From the NCBI GenBank assembly GCA_023436825.1, contig JAEZHS010000524.1, positions 1 through 16,561 of the forward strand: a stretch of 16,561 nucleotides of DNA. Reading direction: 5' to 3'. This DNA is from Pseudomonadota bacterium. GTDB lineage: Bacteria; Pseudomonadota; Alphaproteobacteria; Reyranellales; Reyranellaceae. Numbering within the stretch: position 1 is the first letter of the stretch; every line of letters begins with the position of its first letter. Positions 1-8,569 of this stretch are shown piece after piece. A program made the translations under genes and the position numbers. The notes below the pieces were generated by a model. The model had not been told where the DNA came from. It saw nothing but the letters and a program-made list of their open reading frames with translations, and made no database searches.

Positions 1-41
1 TCGGACAGTTACGCAAGTTTCGCAACCGGAATCGCTCTCGT

Positions 42-104
42 CGGCACGCCGGGCGCCGGCCCGCCCGGAGGCAAGCGACCGGACGGGCCGCGTGCGGCGT
101 GCCG
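42..104 (-). ncRNA. Nested-hairpin leader or small RNA candidate
   Basis: An outer 10-bp perfect stem pairs CGGCACGCCG (42-51) with CGGCGTGCCG (95-104). Inside it an 11-bp stem pairs 58-68 with 79-89 around a 10-base loop. In minus-strand RNA the only irregular pair of the inner stem is a G-U wobble, whereas in plus-strand RNA it would be a C-A mismatch, so the fold favours a minus-strand transcript. That agrees with the minus-strand promoter at 171-199. It could be a 5' leader of a gene beyond the left edge or a small RNA. A plus-strand terminator is an alternative, because four T residues follow at 110-113. I do not recognise an RNA family. Confidence 0.35.
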
Positions 105-170
105 CAGCCTTTTGGGTCTCGGATCAACGATGCAAAGAGCGGGAACGCGGGAAAGCCGCGCAACGGGGCG

Positions 171-199
171 ACGATATAACCAAAGTGCGGTTTTGTCAA
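171..199 (-). promoter_or_regulatory. Putative sigma-70 promoter reading leftwards
   Basis: On the minus strand a perfect TTGACA (194-199) is followed after 17 bases by TATCGT (171-176), which matches four of six positions of the -10 consensus. An overlapping TATATC (173-178) at 15-base spacing is a second option. A further TTGACT lies just upstream at 207-212. The segment 171-240 is conspicuously AT-richer than its surroundings. Transcription would start near 164 and run off the left edge through the hairpins at 42-104. The spacing and motifs are seen in the sequence; activity is inferred. Confidence 0.5.
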
Positions 200-413
200 T
201 AACCTAAGTCAAGACCGTCAATTTCGTTTTCGTGAATTCTTTCGCACCATAGGGGGCCACCTCAGGCGGGCAGAACCGGCGATCACGCCATCCGTTGTGT
301 CGCCGGCCCCGAGTGCCAGCAATGCTGTCACTCCGACACTTCGTCGTGATCCTCATCGAGCGGCCGGCTCTGCAGATCCTCGCGAAACTCCTCGCGCCTG
401 CAGTGCATGCAGT

Positions 414-986
414 CTAACGACCCCTGATGCGCCGCCAGGCGGCGAAGGCGCGGCGGGCGTTCTCGCCGCTCGGGATGTGCAGGCCGTAGACGCCGCCGCC
501 GGAGCTCACCTGCTCGGCGACGAATTCCTCGTAGGCCATCGCCTCGACCGCTTCCTCGGCGATCTGGTCGGCGAGGTTGGCGGGAATGAAGAGCAAGCCG
601 GCGCGATCGCCGAACAGGACATCGCCGGCTTCGATCGGCAGAGGCTTCGCGGGTGGGCCCGGCGCTCGTTGCCAGGCCGGCAATCCGGAGCGCGCGATTT
701 CGGCAGCGTTGCGCAGCGGGCTGTTGCTGACGACGCCGGCCACCTTGCGCCGCGTCAGCAGCGCCAGCGGCGCAGACGTCACGCTGCTCTCCATGACGAG
801 TACGGCTGCAGGTGGGCAGGCGTCGGCGGCAGTGGCGGCCTCGCCGACCAGCGCATCCTGAAATGGCGAGAGTGGCTTGAGGCCCGATAGCGACTGACGC
901 CGCAAGCCGTGCTTCGCGAGCGCGGCCGCGATGCGGGCCGTGCCGACCGATAGAAGCTTGTCACGGATGGCCTGTGCCAGCGCCAT
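414..986 (-). CDS. Divergent, shortened RraA-like (HMG aldolase/RNase E regulator fold) protein
   Basis: The 190-residue product resembles the RraA / 4-hydroxy-4-methyl-2-oxoglutarate aldolase family. The recognisable parts are VAGVVSNSPLRNAAEI (82-97), GDVLFGDRAGLLFIP (121-135) and the C-terminal helix with EEFVAEQV. Alphaproteobacterial relatives are usually about 230 residues with the active-site pattern G-x20-R-D and a DG just before it. Here the positions read S71, R92 and N93, the DG is replaced, and the stretch that normally holds PI.CGG before PGD is missing. It therefore looks eroded, or has diverged away from aldolase activity. The ATG at 986 lies 3 bases after the stop of the GFA gene with GAGG 7 bases upstream, so the two are probably cotranscribed. 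The function is not predictable; a non-catalytic binding protein or a decaying gene are both possible. Confidence 0.72.
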   Translation of the reverse strand: MALAQAIRDKLLSVGTARIAAALAKHGLRRQSLSGLKPLSPFQDALVGEAATAADACPPAAVLVMESSVTSAPLALLTRRKVAGVVSNSPLRNAAEIARSGLPAWQRAPGPPAKPLPIEAGDVLFGDRAGLLFIPANLADQIAEEAVEAMAYEEFVAEQVSSGGGVYGLHIPSGENARRAFAAWRRIRGR

Positions 987-989
987 CGA

Positions 990-1472
990 TCAGCCTCGCC
1001 GCAGCGCCTTGTACCGCTCCAGGCTTTCGGCGGGCCAGGTCTTGGGGATGTCGTAGAACTCGGGCACCGCGGTCGCCCCCTCGGGCAGCACGACCCAGGG
1101 CTGCCTGGACATGGTGAAGATGTGGATGTCGGGCGGCATGGCGTCGGGATTGTCGAGCGTGCCGACGCGCACGAAGCGCACCGCGTCGCCGGCGCCCGGA
1201 TAGTTGCTCCACACCGCGATGCGGCACTTGGGGCAGCGCCAGATCTTCTGTCCCTTGCCGCTCTCCGACGGCGTCAGGATCATCTCGGGCTCGCCGGCCA
1301 ACAGCTCGACGCGGTCGGCCTCGATCATGGCGTTGAGCACGAAGGCCGAGCCGGTCTCGCGCTGGCACCAGCGGCAATGGCAGCAATGCACGAACAACGG
1401 CTTGGAGGTCATGCGGTAGCGCACGTTGCGGCAGGTGCAGCCGCCGTCGTGGGTCTGGGTGTTGCTGGCCAT
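990..1472 (-). CDS. GFA/CENP-V domain zinc-binding protein
   Basis: The 160-residue protein belongs to the glutathione-dependent formaldehyde-activating (GFA)/CENP-V family of small zinc proteins. The cysteine pattern is complete: CTC at 12-14, CHCRWC giving C31, C33 and C36, and CPKC at 80-83. These are the usual ligands of the structural and catalytic zinc sites. The length is typical of single-domain members. The family founder was described as condensing glutathione with formaldehyde, but most members have no proven substrate, so no enzyme name is assigned. The start at 1472 is supported by GGGAG on the minus strand about 9 bases upstream. The gene heads a probable operon with the RraA-like gene and is divergent from the SDR at 1532 across 59 bases. 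Confidence 0.88.
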   Translation of the reverse strand: MASNTQTHDGGCTCRNVRYRMTSKPLFVHCCHCRWCQRETGSAFVLNAMIEADRVELLAGEPEMILTPSESGKGQKIWRCPKCRIAVWSNYPGAGDAVRFVRVGTLDNPDAMPPDIHIFTMSRQPWVVLPEGATAVPEFYDIPKTWPAESLERYKALRRG

Positions 1473-1531
1473 CGTATAAGTCTCCCAGCTAAGCTTGGCG
1501 CCTGAGATAGCACCGAGCGAAGGGGAGAGAA

Positions 1532-2320
1532 ATGGCCGGACGGCTTGCAGGCAAGGTGGCGGTGGTGACCGGCGCGGCGCCGCGCGGCGAGGGTGTGGGC
1601 AACGGCATGGCGACCGCCATCATGTTCGCCCGCGAGGGCGCCAAGGTGGTCCTGGTCAATCGCAGCGCCGAGCGCGCCGAGAAGCTCGCCAAGCAGATCA
1701 AGGACGAGGGCGGCGAGGCCGCGGTATTCGCAGGCGACGTCGCCAAAGCCGATGCGGCGGAGGCGATGGCTCGGTTCGCGGCAAAGACCTACGGACGACT
1801 CGACATCCTGCACAACAATGTCGGGGTGGGCGCACCGGGCACGCCGGAGACCGTGACGCCGGCCGACTGGCACAAGGTGCTGGAGGCCAACCTCACAACC
1901 ACCATGCTGTGCACCAAATACTGCATCCCCGAGATGAAGAAGGGCGGCGGCGGCTCGATCATCATGGTGTCGTCGATCGCGGGCGCGGTCGGCCTGATGG
2001 GCAGCCCGGGCGCCGTCGCCTACTCGACGGCCAAGGCCGGCCTGCACGGCTTCACCCAGTCGGTGGCGGCCGACTATGCGACCGAGAACATCCGCGCCAA
2101 CTGCATCATCGTCGGCTCGGTGCACACGCCGATGGTCGCACACCTTGGCGCCGAGGCGCGCGAGCGGCGCAAGAAGATGGTGCCGATGCAGACCGAGGGC
2201 ACGGCGTGGGACATCGCCTACGGCGCCGTATATCTTGCATCGGACGAATCGCGCTGGGTGACGGGCGTGCTGCTGCCGATCGACGGCGGGCTCGTGGCGC
2301 TCAGGGCGTGGCCACGCTGA
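1532..2320 (+). CDS. SDR family NAD(P)-dependent oxidoreductase
   Basis: This 262-residue classical short-chain dehydrogenase/reductase has a Rossmann fold. The cofactor loop is TGAAPRGEGVG from residue 13, longer than the usual TGxxxGxG. The conserved NNAG appears as NNVG (95-98). The catalytic tetrad is N120, S148, Y164 and K168, and the C-terminal part ends with the IDGG motif. Asn43-Arg44 after the second strand could favour NADP(H), which is an inference. The substrate cannot be read from the sequence. The start is clear because a purine-rich AGGGGAGAG lies just upstream. A TATAAG at 1475-1480 could serve as the -10 element, but I see no good -35. A small exported protein follows 31 bases downstream on the same strand. 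Confidence 0.93.
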   Translation: MAGRLAGKVAVVTGAAPRGEGVGNGMATAIMFAREGAKVVLVNRSAERAEKLAKQIKDEGGEAAVFAGDVAKADAAEAMARFAAKTYGRLDILHNNVGVGAPGTPETVTPADWHKVLEANLTTTMLCTKYCIPEMKKGGGGSIIMVSSIAGAVGLMGSPGAVAYSTAKAGLHGFTQSVAADYATENIRANCIIVGSVHTPMVAHLGAEARERRKKMVPMQTEGTAWDIAYGAVYLASDESRWVTGVLLPIDGGLVALRAWPR

Positions 2321-2351
2321 GGGCGGGGCACAATGGGGGGAGACATCGAGA

Positions 2352-2798
2352 ATGTACAAGTCGGGAGCAATCACGATCATTGCCGCTGCAGCGGCGATGA
2401 TCGCCAGCGGTGAGGCCGCCGCACAGACCATCATCGACATGAAAGGCACCTGGACCGGCACGGCGGAAGCGATCGTCGACGGCCCGGCACAGCATCATCC
2501 GGCGCCTGGCGCCGACGGCACCAGACCCGCGGGAAAGTACCGGTTGAGCGAACAGTCTTTCACCCTGGCCATCGAAGGCCAGACCGGCAGGCGCTTCTGG
2601 GGAACGACCTCCTCGGCGAGCAAGACGGAACGAATCATCGGTTCGCTGTCGGTCGACGGCAAGTCCATCCACATGGTCGACGACGACGGACTCCTGGACG
2701 GCACCATCGTGACTGCCGACGTGTTCAACGTCTGCTATCGCCACGTCAACGGGGGCTCGGCCGTCGTCGCCTGCGCCGTGGTTTCACGCAAGAAGTAG
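2352..2798 (+). CDS. Small exported protein of unknown function
   Basis: I do not recognise a named family for this 148-residue protein. It begins with a Sec-type signal peptide: K3, a hydrophobic alanine/isoleucine core at 5-18, and a likely cleavage after A24 (AAA before QT). The mature part opens with DMKGTWTGTAEA, then alternates short hydrophobic strands and polar turns (FTLAIEGQ, RFWGTTSS, IIGSLSVDGK), suggesting a small beta-barrel or beta-sandwich. Two cysteines (C128 and C141) could form a disulfide in the periplasm. The start has a strong GGGGGAGA about 8 bases upstream. It lies 31 bases after the SDR and may share its transcript. Its stop is only 4 bases from the stop of the convergent EamA gene, leaving no room for a separate terminator. 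Confidence 0.8.
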   Translation: MYKSGAITIIAAAAAMIASGEAAAQTIIDMKGTWTGTAEAIVDGPAQHHPAPGADGTRPAGKYRLSEQSFTLAIEGQTGRRFWGTTSSASKTERIIGSLSVDGKSIHMVDDDGLLDGTIVTADVFNVCYRHVNGGSAVVACAVVSRKK

Positions 2799-2802
2799 AC
2801 GG

Positions 2803-3684
2803 CTATCTCGCCGCTGCCTGCCGGTCGTGGTGCCAGGTGTAGAGGCCGCTCGCCACGACGACGGCGGCTCCCAGGATCGTCCAGCCATCCGGCACGTCGC
2901 CGAACATCAGCACGCCCAACAGCGTCGCCCACACCAGCAGCGTGTAGTTGTAGGGCTGGATGGCGCCGGCCTCCGCGTGGTCGAGGGCCTTGATCATCGC
3001 ATAGTTGCCGACTGCGCCGACCACGGAGATCAGGGCCATAAGGATCCAGGCGGTAGCGGTGGGCCACTGCCAGCCGATCGGTCCGACGAAGGTGGTGGCG
3101 ATCAGCGGTACCAGCGCCGCCCAGATGAGTGACGTGTCGGCCGAATCATGCCGCGCGGCAAGCCGGGTCAGGATCTGGTAGGTGGCCCACAGCACGGCGC
3201 CGACCAGCGGCAGCAGGACGGGCCAGTCGAGGTCGCGCAGGCCCGGCCGGATGATCAGCAGGACGCCGACGAAGCCCGCCGCAACGGCCAGCCAGCGCGT
3301 AGGTCCCGCCTTCTCGCCAAGCAGCAGAACGCCGAGAGCAATCACCAGCAAGGGCGAGGTCGCTGCGACGGCATGTGCGTCGGCCAGCGGCAGGTAGCGG
3401 AAGGCGAGCACGAAGACGGCGCTTTCGATGATCAGGATCAGCGAACGCGCGATCTGCAGCCGCGGCCTGGCGGTGCGCAGGCTGCCGATCAGGCCTCGGC
3501 GGCGCACGATGGCCCAGCAGAACAGGAAGATGAGCGCGCAGCGGATCCACATGATCTGGCCGACCGCGTAGTCGGCGACCAGGAACTTGCTGATCGCGTC
3601 CATGCTGGCGTAGCACAGCGTCGCTAGCACCGTGAAAAGGGCTCCCAGTCCCGACCCTCGGCGTGCGTTGTTGCGCGCCGTCAC
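2803..3684 (-). CDS. EamA/DMT family transporter
   Basis: The 293-residue protein is a drug/metabolite transporter of the 10-TM EamA type, with two homologous halves at about 14-145 and 155-285. Hydrophobic segments fill nearly the whole chain. Typical signatures are visible, such as the conserved glutamate in LLLGEKAG at the end of the first half and the matching GDVPDG region in the second. Such proteins usually export amino acids or small metabolites, but the substrate is not predictable. The start is GTG at 3684, whose first bases overlap the TGA of the upstream flavin oxidoreductase gene (GTGA), implying translational coupling. Export or import of a compound handled by that oxidoreductase is a reasonable guess but no more. 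Confidence 0.92.
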   Translation of the reverse strand: MTARNNARRGSGLGALFTVLATLCYASMDAISKFLVADYAVGQIMWIRCALIFLFCWAIVRRRGLIGSLRTARPRLQIARSLILIIESAVFVLAFRYLPLADAHAVAATSPLLVIALGVLLLGEKAGPTRWLAVAAGFVGVLLIIRPGLRDLDWPVLLPLVGAVLWATYQILTRLAARHDSADTSLIWAALVPLIATTFVGPIGWQWPTATAWILMALISVVGAVGNYAMIKALDHAEAGAIQPYNYTLLVWATLLGVLMFGDVPDGWTILGAAVVVASGLYTWHHDRQAAAR

Positions 3685-4748
3685 TCCGCTGCCGCCCGCC
3701 GCGCCGGCGGGCGAAAGGCCGGGATCACGCGCTCGGCGAACAGTTTCAGGCTCTTCATCGTCTTCTCGCGCCCATAGTAGGGCGGGTAGTGCAGCAGCAG
3801 GGAGGTCATGCCGGTCTTCGCCTGCATTTCGCGCAGGCGGGCGATCACGGTCTCGGCCGAGCCGTGCAGCAGGGTCGAGGCGAGATCGTCGTACTTGATG
3901 GCGGCGCCCTTCTCGGAGACCGAGCCGAGATAGCCGCCGGTGCCCGAGCCGCCAAAATGTGAGATGTGGCGCACGATCGCTTCCTCGGTCTCGGCGCGCG
4001 CCTCGGCATCTGTGTCGGCGATGTAGACCCAGCGGGCAATGTCGATCTCGCCCGCCGCCGGGTTCCTGCGCCGCTCCGCCGAGGCCGTCGCGAGCTCGCG
4101 CTTGTAGAGCGCCGTCTGCGCCGCCAGCGTCTCGACGCTGGGCAGCGTCGACAGCATCAGGCCGAAGCCGTTGCGGCCCGAATAGCCGATCGAGCGATCG
4201 GTGCCGCCTGCCATGTAGAGCGGCGGATGCGGCATCTGGACGGGATGCGGCAGCATCTCGTAGGGCTCCTTGACGGTCCCCTTGTAGTACTTGCCCTGGT
4301 GATCCCAGCGATGGCGATGCCAGGCATCGAACATCAGGCCGATCGGTTCCTCGACAATGTCGCGGCGATTGTCGAAGTCGCGGCCCAGCCCCTCGAACTC
4401 ATAGGGGCGATAGCCCGAGCCCACGCCCAGGCGCACGCGGCCGTTCGAGAGGATGTCGACGAACGAGGTGTTCTCGACGACGCGGATCGGGTCGTAAAGC
4501 GGGAGCGTGATGACGGCGGCGCCGATCCTGATGCGGCTGGTCTTGGCCGCGAGGTAGGCCATGTAGGCGAAGCAGTCCGGCATGATGCCGTAGCTGGTGG
4601 CGAAGTGGTGCTCGGCGATCCAGGCCGTGTCGTAGCCCAGCCGCTCGGCCTCGATGACCTCGTCGGTCGTGCGCGCATGGACGTCGCGGTGGGGATAGGG
4701 CTCTTCCTCGGGGTTGGGATGCGACGTGAAAAGGATGCCGAATTCCAT
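3681..4748 (-). CDS. LLM class flavin-dependent oxidoreductase
   Basis: This bacterial-luciferase-like (LLM) protein is an FMN- or F420-type TIM-barrel oxidoreductase. It opens with MEFGILFTSH and has the family hallmark WIAEHHF. It also contains RIGAAVITLPLYDPIRVVE, followed by the segment NGRVRLGVGSGYRPYEF typical of the substrate/flavin region. The open frame extends to 4844, but I take the ATG at 4748. There the family homology begins and AAGGGG/GAGGAG lies directly upstream, while the extra 32 residues look unlike the family. That gives 355 residues, normal for this class. It is coupled to the EamA exporter by a 4-base overlap and diverges from the amidohydrolase. The real reaction, monooxygenase or dehydrogenase, cannot be told from the sequence. 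Confidence 0.92.
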   Translation of the reverse strand: MEFGILFTSHPNPEEEPYPHRDVHARTTDEVIEAERLGYDTAWIAEHHFATSYGIMPDCFAYMAYLAAKTSRIRIGAAVITLPLYDPIRVVENTSFVDILSNGRVRLGVGSGYRPYEFEGLGRDFDNRRDIVEEPIGLMFDAWHRHRWDHQGKYYKGTVKEPYEMLPHPVQMPHPPLYMAGGTDRSIGYSGRNGFGLMLSTLPSVETLAAQTALYKRELATASAERRRNPAAGEIDIARWVYIADTDAEARAETEEAIVRHISHFGGSGTGGYLGSVSEKGAAIKYDDLASTLLHGSAETVIARLREMQAKTGMTSLLLHYPPYYGREKTMKSLKLFAERVIPAFRPPARRAAAE

Positions 4749-4810
4749 GTCTCCTCGCCCCTTCCTGATTGTCTGCGATCCTAGGACGGCAGCCATGCGC
4801 TCGCCAGCGA

Positions 4811-4838
4811 TTGACCCCACTCTGCGGAAGGGTACGCT
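4811..4838 (+). promoter_or_regulatory. Putative promoter of the amidohydrolase gene
   Basis: TTGACC (4811-4816) is followed after 16 bases by TACGCT (4833-4838), which keeps the most conserved TA and final T of a -10 element. The predicted start near 4845 leaves a short leader containing the GGAGG ribosome binding site at 4852-4856. It lies in the 114-base divergent region that must also hold the promoter of the flavin oxidoreductase gene. For that promoter I see only a weak TAGGAT on the minus strand. Confidence 0.4.
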
Positions 4839-4862
4839 TTCCAAAATAACCGGAGGATCGCC

Positions 4863-6554
4863 ATGGCATTCGACCTCGTCGTCAAGAACGGCATGATCGT
4901 CGATGGGTCCGGACTACCGCGTTACCGTGCCGACATCGCCGTGAAGGACGGCAAGATCGCAGAGATCGGCCGCATCAACGGCGCTGCCGCCAAGGAGACG
5001 ATGGACGCCGACGGCCGCGTCGTCTCGCCGGGCTTCGTCGACGGCCACACCCACATGGATGCGCAGATCTTCTGGGATCCGATCGGCACAAGCTCCTGCT
5101 TCCAGGGCGTGACCACGGTGCTGATGGGCAACTGTGGCTTCACCTTGGCGCCCTGCCGCGAGGCCGAGGCCGACCTTGTCATGCGCAATCTCGAGCGCGC
5201 CGAGGACATCAGCCGCGCCGCCATGAAGGCCGGCATCAAATGGCGCTGGGAGACCTTCCCCGAGTTCCTCGATGTCCTCGAATCCCTGCCCAAGGGCATC
5301 AACTACGCGGGCTACATGGGACACTGCGCCTTGCGCACCTATGTGATGGGCCAGCGCGCCTTCACCGATGAGGCGACCGAGGACGATCTCAAGGCCATGC
5401 TGCATCACACACGAGAGTCGATCGCCGCGGGCGCGCACGGCTTCTCGACCACGCGCAGCGTCAGCCACATGACCTCGGACGACAAGCCGGTGGCGAGTCG
5501 CTTGGCCACCTGGGAAGAGTTCGCGACGCTGGTCAAGGCCATGGGCGGCGGCATGGTCGAGGTCGCGGGCGAACCGCGCGGCGATGCCGAGAAGGCGCGG
5601 CGCTGGTACGAGGACCTTGCCAAGCTCGCCATCGAGAGCGGGCGGCCGATCACCTTCGGCCTGTTCAACCGGCGCGCCGTGCCGGGGCATTGGCGCACCA
5701 CCTTCGACATCATCGAGCGCACCGCCCGGCAGGGCGGCCGCATGTTCGCCCAGGTGCACAGCCGGGCGCTGAACGTGCTGCTCTCCTTCGAGACGCAGCT
5801 GCCGTTCGACAAGTGGGACGTGTGGCGCGACATGCGCAAGCTGCCGCTTTCCGAGCAGAAGCAGTGGCTGCTCGACGCCGACAAGCGCCGCAAGCTGGTC
5901 GAAGTCGCCACCAGGCCTTACGAGGGCCCCATCGTGCGCGGCGCGGAGGCGCGGCCGCCGGAATGGGACATGATCTATGCGCTCAGCGACATGAAGGGCC
6001 CGCACAAGACCATGGCCGAGCTGGCGCGCCAGAAGAACACCCATCCCGTCGACCTGATGATCGACATGGCGCTGGAACGAGACATGAAGTTCTTCATGAT
6101 CCAGCCGATCGCCAACGAGGACCAGGCCGAGGCGCTGGAGCTGATGAAACATCCGCGCTCGGTCGTGACCTTCTCAGACTCCGGCGCCCACGTCTCGCAG
6201 ATCATGGACTCCTCGCTGCAGACGCATCTCTTGAGCCACTGGGTGCGCGAGAAGCAGGCCTTCACCCTGGAGGAGGCGGTGAAGCTGATCACCAACGACA
6301 CCGCCACCCAGTTCGGCTTCCACGATCGCGGCCTGCTGCGCGAGGGCATGGCGGCCGATATCGTCGTGTTCGATCCCGACACGGTGGGCCCACGCATGCC
6401 CGAGGTCGTGTGTGACCTGCCGGCCGGCGCCAAGCGGCTGAAGCAGAAGTGCGACGGCATGCACGCCACCATCGTCAACGGCCAGGTCCTGCTGCGCGAC
6501 AACGAGCCGACGGGCAACCTGCCGGGCAGGCTGTTACGCAAGAAGGCACGCTAG
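4863..6554 (+). CDS. Amidohydrolase family protein, N-acyl-D-amino-acid deacylase type
   Basis: The 563-residue protein is a metal-dependent amidohydrolase of the D-aminoacylase branch. These enzymes hydrolyse N-acyl-D-amino acids or related amides. The N-terminal beta-sandwich opens with DLVVKNGMIVDGSG. It is followed by SPGFVDGHTHMD, with metal ligands H62 and H64. NCG at 90-92 supplies C91, in the place of the metal-bridging cysteine of D-aminoacylase. Further candidates are H299 (QVHSRA) and the late D439 in FSDSGAH. The C-terminal part closes with EGMAADIVVFDPDTV and a VNGQVLLRD segment, as usual. It is longer than classic D-aminoacylases of about 480 residues, so the substrate may differ. 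The start has GGAGG 6 bases upstream. It is divergent from the LLM oxidoreductase/EamA pair and is followed by a strong hairpin. Confidence 0.9.
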   Translation: MAFDLVVKNGMIVDGSGLPRYRADIAVKDGKIAEIGRINGAAAKETMDADGRVVSPGFVDGHTHMDAQIFWDPIGTSSCFQGVTTVLMGNCGFTLAPCREAEADLVMRNLERAEDISRAAMKAGIKWRWETFPEFLDVLESLPKGINYAGYMGHCALRTYVMGQRAFTDEATEDDLKAMLHHTRESIAAGAHGFSTTRSVSHMTSDDKPVASRLATWEEFATLVKAMGGGMVEVAGEPRGDAEKARRWYEDLAKLAIESGRPITFGLFNRRAVPGHWRTTFDIIERTARQGGRMFAQVHSRALNVLLSFETQLPFDKWDVWRDMRKLPLSEQKQWLLDADKRRKLVEVATRPYEGPIVRGAEARPPEWDMIYALSDMKGPHKTMAELARQKNTHPVDLMIDMALERDMKFFMIQPIANEDQAEALELMKHPRSVVTFSDSGAHVSQIMDSSLQTHLLSHWVREKQAFTLEEAVKLITNDTATQFGFHDRGLLREGMAADIVVFDPDTVGPRMPEVVCDLPAGAKRLKQKCDGMHATIVNGQVLLRDNEPTGNLPGRLLRKKAR

Positions 6555-6562
6555 ACTCTTGT

Positions 6563-6592
6563 CGGACCGTGGGCCTGGAGGCCCACGGTCCG
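6563..6592 (+). terminator. Strong hairpin after the amidohydrolase gene
   Basis: A perfect 13-bp inverted repeat pairs 6563-6575 with 6580-6592 around a TGGA loop, starting 9 bases after the amidohydrolase stop. There is no T tract after it, so it is either an unconventional intrinsic terminator or an RNA 3'-end stabiliser. Position and stability make a role at the transcript end likely. Confidence 0.6.
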
Positions 6593-6618
6593 GCGAGAAG
6601 CTGCCTCAATCACGTCAC

Positions 6619-6647
6619 TTGACTTCGCTGCGCCGCAACATCATATA
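6619..6647 (+). promoter_or_regulatory. Putative promoter of the RhlE-type helicase gene
   Basis: TTGACT (6619-6624), 17 bases, then CATATA (6642-6647) makes a plausible housekeeping promoter. The expected start site near 6654 coincides with the first base of an 18-bp palindrome (6654-6671). The transcript would carry a leader of about 170 bases before the GTG at 6824. Confidence 0.45.
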
Positions 6648-6653
6648 GGCGGC

Positions 6654-6671
6654 GTCCGCAGGCCTGCGGAC
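6654..6671. repeat. 18-bp perfect palindrome at the predicted transcript start
   Basis: GTCCGCAGG is followed directly by its reverse complement CCTGCGGAC. In DNA it could be an operator. In RNA it would fold as a 7-bp hairpin at the extreme 5' end of the helicase mRNA. It lies just downstream of the predicted -10 element. Confidence 0.55.
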
Positions 6672-6823
6672 CTAAAAGGTTTCTCGCGATCGCGCGACGC
6701 GCCCCACAATCGGTAGGCGCTTCATCCCGAGACATCTCCCAGAAGAAAGAGCCCTCCCAGCCGCGCGCGGGAACGGGCCGAAAAGCCGCTCAGAGCGAGC
6801 GGCCGTAAGGATTTGTTTTTCCA

Positions 6824-8437
<1,614 letters not shown>

Positions 8438-8569
8438 GGCGCGCAACGGACCGGCTCGCGCCGTTTCGGCGGCGCGTAGCGAACGCTGTGACTGAACTGG
8501 GGCGCTGCACGGTCGGCGTCGGGTGAGGCGGCCCTTGACGTCGATGGTCGTCGGGCGTCTCCTTCGCCG
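8438..8569. other. Gap between helicase and cyclase genes
   Basis: A 6-bp stem hairpin pairs 8458-8463 with 8470-8475, without a T tract, and might end the helicase transcript. The 16 bases GCGCCGTTTCGGCGGC (8458-8473) are an exact copy of 8404-8419 in the end of the helicase gene. TTGACG at 8535-8540 could be a -35 element for the cyclase gene, but no good -10 follows. Confidence 0.4.

Larger units (their letters stand above)
1..413. other. Non-coding region with structured leader; no convincing gene
   Basis: No frame here has both a credible start with ribosome binding site and a recognisable protein. All three plus-strand frames stay open from the left edge to about 180-205, which in such GC-rich DNA means little. 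The minus strand has no ATG between 164 and 1. Positions 42-104 form two nested inverted repeats and a promoter-like sequence on the minus strand precedes them (separate entries). Positions 240-413, downstream of the RraA-like gene, contain short repeats such as two copies of CCTCGCG and a CTGCA/TGCAG pair, but I see no clear terminator or coding signal. A gene on the minus strand probably begins just left of the window, using this leader. Confidence 0.6.

Noticed and set aside
1..202. Plus-strand frames open from the left edge, possibly the end of an upstream gene
   Set aside because: All three frames are open over this stretch, so openness carries no information, and none of the translations looks like a known protein end.
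297..890. Plus-strand frame of 197 codons overlapping the RraA-like gene
   Set aside because: It has no ribosome binding site and no family resemblance. The minus-strand frame has homology and is coupled to the GFA gene.
4749..4844. N-terminal extension of the LLM oxidoreductase to 4844
   Set aside because: The 32 extra residues do not resemble the family, and the ATG at 4748 has a strong purine-rich ribosome binding site.
4914..6152. Open frame of 412 codons antisense to the amidohydrolase gene
   Set aside because: It is in the same codon register as the sense gene, whose metal-binding motifs and start signal are clear. It is a composition artefact.
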